NCBI GenBank assembly: GCA_013286945.1 | Contig: JABDET010000005.1 | Coordinates: 1-41,104, forward strand | Direction: 5' to 3' | From: Candidatus Melainabacteria bacterium | Lineage (GTDB): Bacteria; Vulcanimicrobiota; JABDET01 | Length of the DNA stretch: 41,104 nt | Shown here: in pieces, positions 8,085 to 15,304 of the stretch | How positions within the stretch are numbered: the stretch's first letter is position 1 | Layout of the letters: each line of letters begins with the position of its first letter | Translations under genes and position numbers: made by a program | Notes under the pieces: generated by a model | The model's database searches: none | The model's input: the letters and a program-made list of their open reading frames with translations, nothing else | Told to the model about the DNA's origin: nothing

Positions 8085-8510
8085 TCAGGAATCTTTTTGC
8101 TTTAACCGGTTTAACCCTTCCACTGCCGACCATTGTGTGCCAAAACACTGATCTGCTCTGCGTTCATGCTCCTTTGAAAGCTGACTCAGACTGTTGTGAA
8201 CACAAACTCCAAGGATCATTGTGCCAACACCTCCAGCCAAAGCAATCAAAGGATGGACGTAGGACGAAACCGCTGCAACAAGACCGAGGCCAGCTCCGAC
8301 AAACCCCAACCCGGCAGCCCAATTGGCTTTTCTGGCGTAGCTCTTGCTCAAATCAATGTGGGCGTGCTCTTGCCACCCGGCGTTTAGCAGCTGCACTTCT
8401 AGGGCTGGCCGTGGTAATGGACTTTCTTGTTGTATAGATGGCTGACTTCTTCTAGAATATGGATTGGCTAACGGGTACGTGTTGCCCACGAATCTCAGGA
8501 CTTCTCTCAT
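8085..8510 (-). CDS. Putative membrane pseudopeptidase related to M48/HtpX
   Basis: 141 residues. The start at 8510 is chosen because AAGGAG lies 7 bases upstream. After an N-terminal 45 residues comes QEHAHI (47-52), two membrane helices (about 64-83 and 88-105), then SKEHERRAD (112-120) and GLNRLKQ. M48 peptidases such as HtpX have HExxH, membrane segments, then SRxxExxAD and a similar ALxRLK end. The match in order and spacing suggests descent from that family with the first zinc His changed to Gln; the second His and the Glu (E116) remain. This kinship is my inference. It lies 61 bases after a similarly built gene (8572-9012), probably in one transcript, and converges with ppx. Confidence 0.6.
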   Translation of the reverse strand: MREVLRFVGNTYPLANPYSRRSQPSIQQESPLPRPALEVQLLNAGWQEHAHIDLSKSYARKANWAAGLGFVGAGLGLVAAVSSYVHPLIALAGGVGTMILGVCVHNSLSQLSKEHERRADQCFGTQWSAVEGLNRLKQKDS

Positions 8511-8571
8511 GCAACGGCTCCTTTTTGACATTTCAGCTTCACGGCAACCCTGGCCTTTCCCTGCAGAAACC

Positions 8572-9012
8572 TCAAGAATCAATGATTGCAAAAAAAGAGG
8601 TCAATGCTTTTGGATCCTCTTCATTTCGAATGGTCCCCAGCATCTCGTTAGCCAAGCGAACGGCATCAGCTTTCTTTGTTAGCCCTGTGGAAGCAAAATG
8701 GCTGATCACGAGACTCATAATTCCCAAGACTGACCCGGTTAGTGTATTTGAGGCCATTACGGACACGCCGACAGCCAGCAAGGGGGATAACAACAAACCT
8801 TCCATATCAAGCCGTCGTGATTGCCGATTGATTCTCGTCAGCTCGCCATTGGTGCGCTCGAACATTTTCGAAACGTTATCTAAGTGAGGTGGAAGCCTTT
8901 CAATTGTGTCGACGGCTCTCCAAAACAACTCTCCACCATCCGGGGTATCCATGTAATCTGGGCGCATGGATTCGATAAGTCTCATCACATCAAATCGTGG
9001 AATCGTATTCAT
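8572..9012 (-). CDS. Putative membrane pseudopeptidase, paralogue-like partner
   Basis: 146 residues from ATG 9012. The frame is open further up, but bases 9047-9075 look like a promoter, so the longer version is unlikely. No clear ribosome site precedes 9012, and ATG 8985 is another option. The layout resembles the next gene: a soluble N-terminus, GELTRINRQSRR (56-67) where an M48 enzyme would have HExxH plus NRHS, two membrane helices (about 72-90 and 93-108), then LTKKADAVRLANEMLG (111-126) where the family has SRxxExxADxxAAxLxG. All three zinc ligands would be lost (G56, R60, T112). The relation to M48 is inferred; without it this is an unknown membrane protein. Confidence 0.55.
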   Translation of the reverse strand: MNTIPRFDVMRLIESMRPDYMDTPDGGELFWRAVDTIERLPPHLDNVSKMFERTNGELTRINRQSRRLDMEGLLLSPLLAVGVSVMASNTLTGSVLGIMSLVISHFASTGLTKKADAVRLANEMLGTIRNEEDPKALTSFFAIIDS

Positions 9013-9046
9013 GGGAACTTTGGCGTTTGATTCATCGCTGAGTACT

Positions 9047-9075
9047 AGGATAATCCGATTGACTGCAAGAGTCAA
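9047..9075 (-). promoter_or_regulatory. Strong sigma-70-type promoter for the minus-strand pair
   Basis: On the minus strand: TTGACT (9070-9075), 17-base spacer, TATCCT (9047-9052). It reads toward the 8572-9012 gene, with transcription expected near 9040 and a leader of about 28 bases to ATG 9012. Confidence 0.65.
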
Positions 9076-9315
9076 GAACCAGATATTGCTAACATGTTAA
9101 TTTTCTGTCACGCTAATTCGTTTTAGCTCGAGGGATTGTTTCTTCTGTTGGGTTCTTAGCTGGTGATTGCTTTAGAATTCGCCTTAAGGGGTCGAAATTC
9201 ATGCAAGAAGGAGGTTTCCTAAAAATAGAAAATCTTGAACTCAATTTTGTTTCAAGGTTTCAATGACAGCCCCACAAGGTGGTGAAAAGTTAAAGAAACG
9301 TTAACGAAATCAATC
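9076..9315. other. Divergent intergenic region, possible 21-residue ORF
   Basis: This spacer separates two divergent orphan transcription units. The one coding-like item is a plus-strand ORF at 9201-9266 (21 residues, starting MQEGGFLKIENLEL), with AAGGGG 10 bases before its ATG. No convincing promoter precedes it, so it could be chance. GTTAA repeats occur at about 9289-9304, just upstream of the 9316-9344 promoter. Nothing else recognisable. Confidence 0.3.
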
Positions 9316-9344
9316 TGGACAAGGCTTAGCGAAAATGCTATATT
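9316..9344 (+). promoter_or_regulatory. Sigma-70-type promoter for the 9383-10178 operon
   Basis: TGGACA (9316-9321), 17-base spacer, TATATT (9339-9344). Transcription would begin near 9351, about 30 bases before the first start codon. Confidence 0.65.
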
Positions 9345-9382
9345 AGATTTATAAGATTTCAGGATAAGGAGCTAAATCAACA

Positions 9383-9925
9383 ATGCCGATTGTCGATCCA
9401 ATTCGTAAAATTCCCCAACTCCGTCAAGAGTTGAGAACAGCGATCACCCGAGGTCTTACCACTCCTGAATTCGTTGCTGGAATACGAGATCAGGTTTCAC
9501 GTATGGCTCCAGAAGGAAGAAGTTTTCCTGACGAAGTTCAACGCTCACTCACCTTTCTCCGAAGAGATTTAGAACTATGTGAGGCTGCTCAATCCTCGGC
9601 GAGCTCTTCTGTTAATTCAGGAAAACCATCGTTTAGAGTTGTCGCCCCTCAATCCGAAGGTGAGTTTCATGGACAACTGGGCGCTCTTCGCGAGGCCATT
9701 AAGGGTCGGGAAATCACTAAGAGTGAAGCTTTAGATGCGGTCGAGACATTGCGCGGTTTTGTTGGCGCCTTGGGGATGCAAGATGGGCCAGCGAAGCAAG
9801 CGCTGTTTAGTTCCTTGGACAATCTAGTCAAAAAAGCTAAGAATCTTCCTGAGCGATCGCTTGAATCGGTCGGAACGAATGCCCTTCAAGGTAACAACGG
9901 TTATCAGTTCGGTACAGCGATCTAG
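9383..9925 (+). CDS. Hypothetical protein, helical, 180 residues
   Basis: I do not recognise this protein. It begins MPIVDPIRKIPQLRQEL, has no signal peptide or membrane helix, and looks mostly helical, with a Ser-rich linker (about residues 70-80) between two helical segments (LRTAITRGLTTPEFVAGIRD and GQLGALREAIKGREITKSEA). The C-terminus is Gly/Asn-rich. AAGGAG lies 11 bases before the start. It is the first gene of a two-gene unit with its own promoter and a terminator after the second gene. The second gene also begins MPI with a nearly identical leader layout. Confidence 0.7.
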   Translation: MPIVDPIRKIPQLRQELRTAITRGLTTPEFVAGIRDQVSRMAPEGRSFPDEVQRSLTFLRRDLELCEAAQSSASSSVNSGKPSFRVVAPQSEGEFHGQLGALREAIKGREITKSEALDAVETLRGFVGALGMQDGPAKQALFSSLDNLVKKAKNLPERSLESVGTNALQGNNGYQFGTAI

Positions 9926-9959
9926 AAGCATAGAACTGAAATAAGGAGCGAACAAAAAT

Positions 9960-10178
9960 ATGCCAATCAATGCAACCACGGAAATTAGTACAAGCAACGC
10001 TTTAGCCATGATCAGAGAGGCGACTCGCCAGGTAAGAGACGGTAAAGCTCCGTCAAGAGGTGTTTTTGCCCAAATAACTGACATTCACGACTCAAGAGAC
10101 GATCGGGGAACCAGAGCTGCCCAAAGAATAGACCAGGCATGGAAAGCGCTTCAAGCGGCAAACAGCAGTAGAAGCTGA
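9960..10178 (+). CDS. Hypothetical small protein, 72 residues
   Basis: I do not recognise this protein. It begins MPINATTEISTSNALAMIRE and is polar and helix-prone with a basic, Ser-rich end (ALQAANSSRS). AAGGAG lies 11 bases upstream, matching the spacing of the preceding gene. It lies 34 bases after that gene and is followed by an intrinsic terminator, so the two form a closed operon. No known domain or export signal is visible. Confidence 0.6.
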   Translation: MPINATTEISTSNALAMIREATRQVRDGKAPSRGVFAQITDIHDSRDDRGTRAAQRIDQAWKALQAANSSRS

Positions 10179-10208
10179 CACTAAAATAATTGTCTTAAAC
10201 ACTCCACC

Positions 10209-10236
10209 AAAGCCTAACCACTGGGTAGGCTTTTGC
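10209..10236 (+). terminator. Intrinsic terminator after the 9383-10178 operon
   Basis: AAGCCTA pairs with TAGGCTT, with CC/GG inside, around a short loop, and TTTT follows. Confidence 0.75.
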
Positions 10237-10301
10237 GTTATCTTGCATTTGCTTCAGCCAGCAGGGAAGCGTGGGGAGCGCTCGAACTAAGGTGTCTAGA
10301 G

Positions 10302-11420
10302 ATGGAACACCCAAAGAAAATGGAAGGCGAACCGTTCTCCCTGCAAGCCACACCAGGAGAACTTCCGAAGTCGATTAGCGGCAATATCCCAGACCCGGAA
10401 CAAGATCGAAAAACTTACAATCTCTTTATCCTCTATCAAGCCAGTCGCGCGTTGAGCGCTGTCCTTGAAGTGGAGGAGCTTCTTGAACTTTCCCTTGACA
10501 TGACCACAGAAGTGATGAACACGGCGTGGGGACTCTTTTACCTGATGAGCGAAGAACAAGACGCGTTGGAGCTTCGAAAAAGCAAGGGGATTGATGCAAA
10601 GACTATTCCATCTTCGCTCCATTTAGCAGAGGGGATGGTGGACTGGGCCAAAGGTAAAATGGAGCCGTTCTCCTTTGATGAGCTTATTCCGGAAATGCCT
10701 TTTAGCCGATCGTTTCCCGATCTTCGGAACTTAACTCAAGCTAACCCATACTTCCTGATTCCCATCTTCCATCAACTCCGATTCATTGGTTTGATCGTGC
10801 TTGGCAGACGTCTGGACGGAGGGGTCTTCACCGAAAACGATTTGGAGCTCTTAAGCACGTTGGTTTCACTTTCAGCCAATGCGATCATGAATGCTCATCT
10901 TTACGAGCTGGCTATTTTGGATGGGACAACCAAGCTTTTCGTTGTCCGTTATTTCCGTCAGCGCATGCGAGAAGAGATTAAGCGTGCCAGCCGATACACT
11001 CAACCGCTCACGTTACTCATGCTCGACTTGGATCTTTTTAAGCTTGTCAACGACACTTATGGCCACCCCTCAGGTGATAAGGTCTTGGCTGACGTGGGAG
11101 CCATCGTTCGAAAATGCACCCGAGAATACGTGGATATTCCGTGTCGCTATGGTGGAGAGGAATTTGCCGTTCTTCTTCCAGAAACCGATACGGAAGGGGG
11201 ATATCACGTGGCTGAGCGGATCCGAAAAATGATCGATAAGACGCGGTTTTTGAAAGAAAATATCCGCATCACCATTTCCGCGGGGTTGGCTTCTTATCCG
11301 ACCGATGCGGATACCGATGAAGAGCTGGTCGAACGAGCGGACTTGGCTCTTTATGAAGCGAAACGATTAGGACGGAATCGCGTGGTGGCCCATGATCAAT
11401 CAGCGATTCACATCATCTAA
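10302..11420 (+). CDS. Diguanylate cyclase with N-terminal GAF-like sensor domain
   Basis: 372 residues from ATG 10302, chosen because AAGGTG precedes it and the residues further upstream overlap a terminator. A GAF-like domain covers about 45-200 (ALSAVLEVEELLELSLDMTT, then a segment ending ALLSANAI-like helices). A GGDEF domain covers about 205-365, with LLMLDLDLFKLVNDTYGH and the active motif RYGGEEF (about 281-287). It should make cyclic di-GMP from two GTP. The product-inhibition RxxD site before the active motif reads EYVD, so feedback control may be lost. The protein appears soluble. Its stop abuts the start of the phosphoesterase gene, suggesting co-expression. Confidence 0.93.
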   Translation: MEHPKKMEGEPFSLQATPGELPKSISGNIPDPEQDRKTYNLFILYQASRALSAVLEVEELLELSLDMTTEVMNTAWGLFYLMSEEQDALELRKSKGIDAKTIPSSLHLAEGMVDWAKGKMEPFSFDELIPEMPFSRSFPDLRNLTQANPYFLIPIFHQLRFIGLIVLGRRLDGGVFTENDLELLSTLVSLSANAIMNAHLYELAILDGTTKLFVVRYFRQRMREEIKRASRYTQPLTLLMLDLDLFKLVNDTYGHPSGDKVLADVGAIVRKCTREYVDIPCRYGGEEFAVLLPETDTEGGYHVAERIRKMIDKTRFLKENIRITISAGLASYPTDADTDEELVERADLALYEAKRLGRNRVVAHDQSAIHII

Positions 11421-13448
11421 TTGAAAAAAATTTATTTCGTTCTTCTCACCTTCTTCTTAGCTGGGGTTCTCTTCTGGCCTCTCAGCTCATCGACGGCTTT
11501 GGGGGAAGAGTCCGTTGCAGAGAATCCCCTCTGGGTCGTTCTCATCGCAGACAGTCACCTTGGATTTAAGAAATCAAATGAGGCTTTCCAAGCGTTTCTG
11601 AAAGATGTCTCAACACTTCCTTTTAAGCCAAGAATCGTAATCAACAATGGTGATGTGACCGAAATTGGAGATCCGCAACTTTTTGAATTGTACAAGAAAG
11701 GGATCGACCCCATCTTTGAAGAGTCGTACAGTGTTATTGGAAACCATGACACGCGATGGAGTCCTGAAGGGAAGAAAGCCTTTGCTCGGTCCATTGATCC
11801 CCGTTATTACAGCAAGGATTTTCGAGGAATCCATTGGATGTTTCTTGATTCGACCTTGGAGCATCAAACCCAAGGCCATGTTGATCGAAAAGAGATCCGC
11901 TGGATTCAGAGTGATTTAAAAGATGTTCCGAGAGATACTCCCATTCTTGTTTTTTCGCATCACCCATTCCAATGGCGTGGAATGAGTGTGGATGACGGCA
12001 CGGATGTGGTCAGCCTTTTTCAAGGCTATAATGTTCCGGCCTTCTTTAATGGCCATGGCCATAAGCTAGAAAGGATTCAATTTCGTGGGATCCCCTTCAT
12101 TGAAAACGATGCCCTTTACCATGGGAATTATCTCCTTTTCAAGAAATCAGGAGACCGGGTGGAATTGTTTGAGAAAGCGATTGGACAGCCGGTTCTTCAA
12201 TCATGGTTTGAATTTGCTCTTCATCCGAAACCATCGACTTCCCGCATTTTGTCTCCAAAGCTCAATGCTCGAGTCAAAAATATTTTTCACGTGCGCTATG
12301 CCTTGGGAAACGCCTTAGCCCCATCCCTTCAGGTTGATCACGAATCGCCAATCTCACTCCCAAAGAAAGCGGGGACTGGAGAGGTGTCTGTTAAGCTGGG
12401 GCAAGCAGGCTGGCATCTGCTCAGACTTTATTCTTCGAGTGAATCTCCTCCCGAGGATCAAACTTGGGTTTTTTCTCCAGACAAGATAAAGGCCATTCCT
12501 CTTGGAGAAATTTATGCAGGATTGGCAAGTGACGGGAAAGATGTTTTTCTTGGGACGCTCGATGGAAATGTTTTTGCGCTCGGCAAAACAGGTGAGATTC
12601 GATGGAAGCGATCGTTGGATGGAAATGTCTTGGCTGCTCCCTGTGCGGATCACGACAAGGTCTTTGTGGGAACCAAAGGGGGGAGCTTGTATGCGCTCGG
12701 TTCAAAATCGGGCAACACGCTTTGGAAGTTTAAAAGAGATTTTCCCTTTGCCGCACCCCCTTACGTTTTTGGAAAGACACTGTTTGTCGGGAATGGAGAT
12801 AAGAACTTTTATGCGATCGATACCGAAACTGGAAAAGAAAAATGGGAAACCGCTTTGGGAAACTTTACCGAGATGCAAGCGGTTGCCGACCAAGGGAAAG
12901 TTTTTGTGGGGGCATGGGATCACACTTTTTATGCACTGGATGCGGAAGATGGCCATGTGATTTGGAAAAAGAATATTGGGAAGGCCATTTATTACTCCCC
13001 TGCGCTGGCTCGTCCCCTTGTGGCTGATGGAGTGGTCCATGTCATTGGAAAGGATCATCACGCCTATGCCTTTGATGAGAAAACGGGAGAAGAAAAATGG
13101 ACCCTTGAAATTGCGGACGGGTTTGCCTCTCCGCTTTTGCTTTCAAACGAGATTCTTTTTCCAAGTGAGAGTGGGCATCTTGTCGCCGTTGATCGGGACA
13201 AGGGGGAAATCAGCTGGCAAAAGAAACTCGACACCGCTTTTTACAGCGCTTCCCCCATCGCTCAAGGAGAAGCGATTTTGTTGGTGGGGGTGGATGGACG
13301 ATTTTTTATTCTCGATGGAAAGACTCACGAAACAAGAGTAGCGCTCCGAGTCTCTCGCGGTTTTAATTTTAGTACTCCAGTCATCGTGGGGGGGAAAATC
13401 TGGATCGGCTCCCTGGATGGCTACCTCTACGCCATCCCTCTGCATTAA
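11421..13448 (+). CDS. Secreted metallophosphoesterase fused to PQQ-type beta-propeller
   Basis: 675 residues from a TTG start directly after the cyclase stop. A signal peptide (KKIYFVLLTFFLAGVLFWPL) precedes a calcineurin-like phosphoesterase domain with every metal motif: IADSHLG (DxH), NNGDVTE (GDxxE), GNHD, SHHP and NGHGHK (GHxH). An Ig-like stretch (about 270-340) leads to a C-terminal propeller of repeated strands such as GSLYALGSKSGNTLWK, KNFYAIDTETGKEKWE and HTFYALDAEDGHVIWK, the pyrrolo-quinoline-quinone-like repeat also found in BamB. It is likely periplasmic or extracellular. The phosphoester substrate is unknown, and the propeller may bind a partner or surface rather than PQQ. Confidence 0.9.
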   Translation: MKKIYFVLLTFFLAGVLFWPLSSSTALGEESVAENPLWVVLIADSHLGFKKSNEAFQAFLKDVSTLPFKPRIVINNGDVTEIGDPQLFELYKKGIDPIFEESYSVIGNHDTRWSPEGKKAFARSIDPRYYSKDFRGIHWMFLDSTLEHQTQGHVDRKEIRWIQSDLKDVPRDTPILVFSHHPFQWRGMSVDDGTDVVSLFQGYNVPAFFNGHGHKLERIQFRGIPFIENDALYHGNYLLFKKSGDRVELFEKAIGQPVLQSWFEFALHPKPSTSRILSPKLNARVKNIFHVRYALGNALAPSLQVDHESPISLPKKAGTGEVSVKLGQAGWHLLRLYSSSESPPEDQTWVFSPDKIKAIPLGEIYAGLASDGKDVFLGTLDGNVFALGKTGEIRWKRSLDGNVLAAPCADHDKVFVGTKGGSLYALGSKSGNTLWKFKRDFPFAAPPYVFGKTLFVGNGDKNFYAIDTETGKEKWETALGNFTEMQAVADQGKVFVGAWDHTFYALDAEDGHVIWKKNIGKAIYYSPALARPLVADGVVHVIGKDHHAYAFDEKTGEEKWTLEIADGFASPLLLSNEILFPSESGHLVAVDRDKGEISWQKKLDTAFYSASPIAQGEAILLVGVDGRFFILDGKTHETRVALRVSRGFNFSTPVIVGGKIWIGSLDGYLYAIPLH

Positions 13449-13449
13449 C

Positions 13450-13710
13450 CCAGTAGCCGTAAGTCGGGATGCAAGGCATTGGAAGCACACTCCGATTTGG
13501 TTATTCTTGTCGTGTGACCGAGCGGGAGGGGGTCCTCGCTTTTTCAAAAAGTCCATCCATGAACTTTTTGAGTTCGGATTGCGATATCGAACATCGTGTT
13601 CTTTTTAATGTTTCGCAATACTCACCGCGTCGGACCCCTCCCGGTCGGTCTTTGACAAGATAGCACTATCGGAGTGTGCTTTCGAGTGTTCTATCCCGAC
13701 TTACGGCAGT
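13450..13710. mobile_element. MITE-like 261-bp palindromic element with TTAAC flanks
   Basis: Nested inverted arms span the whole element: CCGTAAGTCGGGAT (13457-13470) with its complement at 13693-13706; AAGCACACTCCGAT (13483-13496) with 13668-13681; and a GC-rich arm 13516-13535 with 13632-13650. ATTGCGA/TCGCAAT pair near the centre. TTAAC occurs directly on both sides (13445-13449 and 13711-13715), as expected of a target duplication, and the left copy contains the stop codon of the phosphoesterase gene. No transposase is encoded. A loop at 13499-13519 resembles the hairpin family at 23144-26331. Confidence 0.55.
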
Positions 13711-13736
13711 TTAACAATTTGGAAACAAGCCCCCCC

Positions 13737-13766
13737 TTGCATTCATCCTGCTTTTTGTGTTAGAAT
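13737..13766 (+). promoter_or_regulatory. Extended -10 promoter for the 13810 gene
   Basis: TTGCAT (13737-13742), 18-base spacer, TAGAAT (13761-13766), preceded by TGT as in extended -10 promoters. It gives a leader of about 37 bases to ATG 13810. Confidence 0.6.
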
Positions 13767-13809
13767 CAACTTCTGTGTGAGAGTTCAAAAGTTAAGGAGA
13801 TCCGTATCT

Positions 13810-14553
13810 ATGGTTATCGCTTCAGGCGCAGTAACATCAATCTCGCTGCATGACGCCATTTCCTTAGGCCTTGTCCAAACACACCCCCGACAACTCATGG
13901 AAGAGGGAGAGGGAAAGCTGAATGAACACCTTGATCGATTCGATCGAAAGCGCGAACGGGTCGGTCGCGAGCTTATAGACAATGAACTTGCGGCCTTAAG
14001 AGGAATGCAGAGAGTGTTCATCAATGAAGTTGTTGCAATCAGAGAAATTCCGAAACAAACTCATCTCATTTCCAAATCCATCGAGCAGGCGATTGTTGGT
14101 GGAAGAGAACTGGCTCACCCGGCGGCTCCGATTGCTCTCATAACAACGCGGGTTCCCTTATTCCCTCAGTTTGATAAAGGGTTAGCGGGTAAATTGCAGG
14201 ATGACTATAATGCCATGCTTGGCAACTTTCTTAGGTGCGTCCGGACGGGGAGGAAGAATTCGCTGCAAACTGAATCGGGGCGCTTGAAGGAGAAGCTGGA
14301 AGCGAACACGACGGCGCTCTTAGAAACGGTGATGGCGAACGGGGTGTTTTTCCTAGCACTTCCCACCCCGCCTCCATCAGGCTTTGAATTTGAGAAGGGA
14401 AAGCTTCAAGGAAAGTCCGGCTGGTTTAACCAATCCCAACCGACGACCCTAAAGCCGACGCTTGAAAAGTATCAAGAAAAACTAGCCGCTGTTCAAAGAA
14501 TAGCATTTCAAACCCGCCTCATCCAGATAGCCTCGGAGATTTTCATCTTGTGA
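13810..14553 (+). CDS. Hypothetical protein, 247 residues
   Basis: I do not recognise this protein. The start at 13810 has TAAGGAG 10 bases upstream. It begins MVIASGAVTSISLHDAISLG, continues with a charged helical region (EGKLNEHLDRFDRKRERVGR), and has a more hydrophobic middle (APIALITTRVPLFPQFDKGL) and a helical C-terminus. The first 20 residues are mildly hydrophobic but lack a basic n-region, so a signal peptide is doubtful. It stands alone, with its own promoter upstream, a MITE-like element before that, and a REP-like hairpin directly after its stop that may act as a terminator. Confidence 0.7.
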   Translation: MVIASGAVTSISLHDAISLGLVQTHPRQLMEEGEGKLNEHLDRFDRKRERVGRELIDNELAALRGMQRVFINEVVAIREIPKQTHLISKSIEQAIVGGRELAHPAAPIALITTRVPLFPQFDKGLAGKLQDDYNAMLGNFLRCVRTGRKNSLQTESGRLKEKLEANTTALLETVMANGVFFLALPTPPPSGFEFEKGKLQGKSGWFNQSQPTTLKPTLEKYQEKLAAVQRIAFQTRLIQIASEIFIL

Positions 14554-14597
14554 AGGGACACTTCCGTCCTCGCCATGACCCAGTGGGAAGTGTCCCC
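14554..14597. repeat. REP-like hairpin, copy 1 (GGGACACTTCC type)
   Basis: GGGACACTTCC and GGAAGTGTCCC form the ends of an imperfect hairpin whose interior (TCCTCGCCATGACCCAGT) resembles that of copy 2 at 14699. It starts right after the stop of the 13810 gene. Confidence 0.65.
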
Positions 14598-14698
14598 ATC
14601 AGGGTGTTTACCATCGTGGGAGAGGCCCATTACGAGGAATTCACAAAAAAGAAGCGAAATCAGAGCAAAACATAACGTTCAAAGCGCAGCAATCCGTA

Positions 14699-14743
14699 GG
14701 AGACAGTTCCATCCTAGCTATGACCAAGTTAGGAAGTGTCCCC
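14699..14743. repeat. REP-like hairpin, copy 2
   Basis: Direct repeat of the 14554 element with changes: GACAGTTCC at the left, TCCTAGCTATGACCAAGT inside, GGAAGTGTCCCC at the right. It lies 25 bases before the rplU start, close to its AGGAGG. The 101 bases between the two copies hold nothing recognisable. Confidence 0.6.
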
Positions 14744-14768
14744 ATAAACAGGAGGATCCATTTAAGCC

Positions 14769-15101
14769 ATGTATGCCGTTGTCGAAGCCAGTGGAAAACA
14801 AGTTCGCGTTGAAGAAGGGAAAGAAATCCTCATTGACTTTCAGGATGGTAAGCCAGGGAAAAAGATCACCTTAAACAAGGTGCTCCTCATCCAGGATGGG
14901 CCAGGGAAATCCCATATCGGCAAACCGTATGTCAAAGGGGCCAAAGTTGAAGGAGTTCTTGTCGACCACGAACAAGGACCCAAGATTCGAGTGTTTAGAT
15001 ACAAGCCGAAGAAGCGGTATCGAAAAACCATCGGACATCGCCAAGATTACACTCGAGTAAAGGTGGAAAAAATTCATTTAGGGGGCAAAGAAGATGCGTA
15101 A
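14769..15101 (+). CDS. rplU: Large ribosomal subunit protein bL21
   Basis: A 110-residue ribosomal protein with the family's start MYAVVEASGKQVRVEEG, the core LNKVLLI and GKPYVKGAKVEGVLVDH, and the basic C-terminal signature RYKPKKRYRKTIGHRQDYTRVKV that contacts 23S rRNA. AGGAGG lies 13 bases before the start. In most bacteria rpmA (bL27) follows rplU. Here a small membrane-protein gene overlaps its end by 8 bases and pcrA comes next, so rpmA must lie elsewhere. Confidence 0.97.
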   Translation: MYAVVEASGKQVRVEEGKEILIDFQDGKPGKKITLNKVLLIQDGPGKSHIGKPYVKGAKVEGVLVDHEQGPKIRVFRYKPKKRYRKTIGHRQDYTRVKVEKIHLGGKEDA

Positions 15102-15300
15102 CGAAGAACAGACGCTTGAAGAAGAAGAACAGGGGTGCGACGCTTTCAGCGTGGAAAAGATTTTCGGGATAGCCACCTTGGGGGCCGTTACCTCACTTGG
15201 TTTGTATTTTCTTTATCAAAACCTCGGAGATGAAGCAAAAGATACGATTAAAGACAGCGTTGTTTCTGGTTTTAAAGCCGCTCTCCATCTGAGGGACTAA
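15094..15300 (+). CDS. Small single-helix membrane protein, 68 residues
   Basis: An acidic N-terminus (RNEEQTLEEEEQGCDAF) is followed by one membrane helix at about residues 23-42 (IFGIATLGAVTSLGLYFLYQ) and an amphipathic tail (DEAKDTIKDSVVSGFKAALH). It overlaps rplU by 8 bases and ends 4 bases before the helicase start, so it sits inside a tight operon. I do not recognise a family. Its compact placement and sensible topology make it likely to be real. Confidence 0.65.
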   Translation: MRNEEQTLEEEEQGCDAFSVEKIFGIATLGAVTSLGLYFLYQNLGDEAKDTIKDSVVSGFKAALHLRD

Positions 15301-15304
15301 TCGG

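Noticed and set aside
10233-10301. Upstream TTG start for the diguanylate cyclase
   Set aside because: It lies in the tail of the terminator of the preceding operon; ATG 10302 has a ribosome site.
13469-13663. Short ORFs inside the palindromic element
   Set aside because: They lie within inverted-repeat arms and have no ribosome sites; open frames there reflect the repeat structure.
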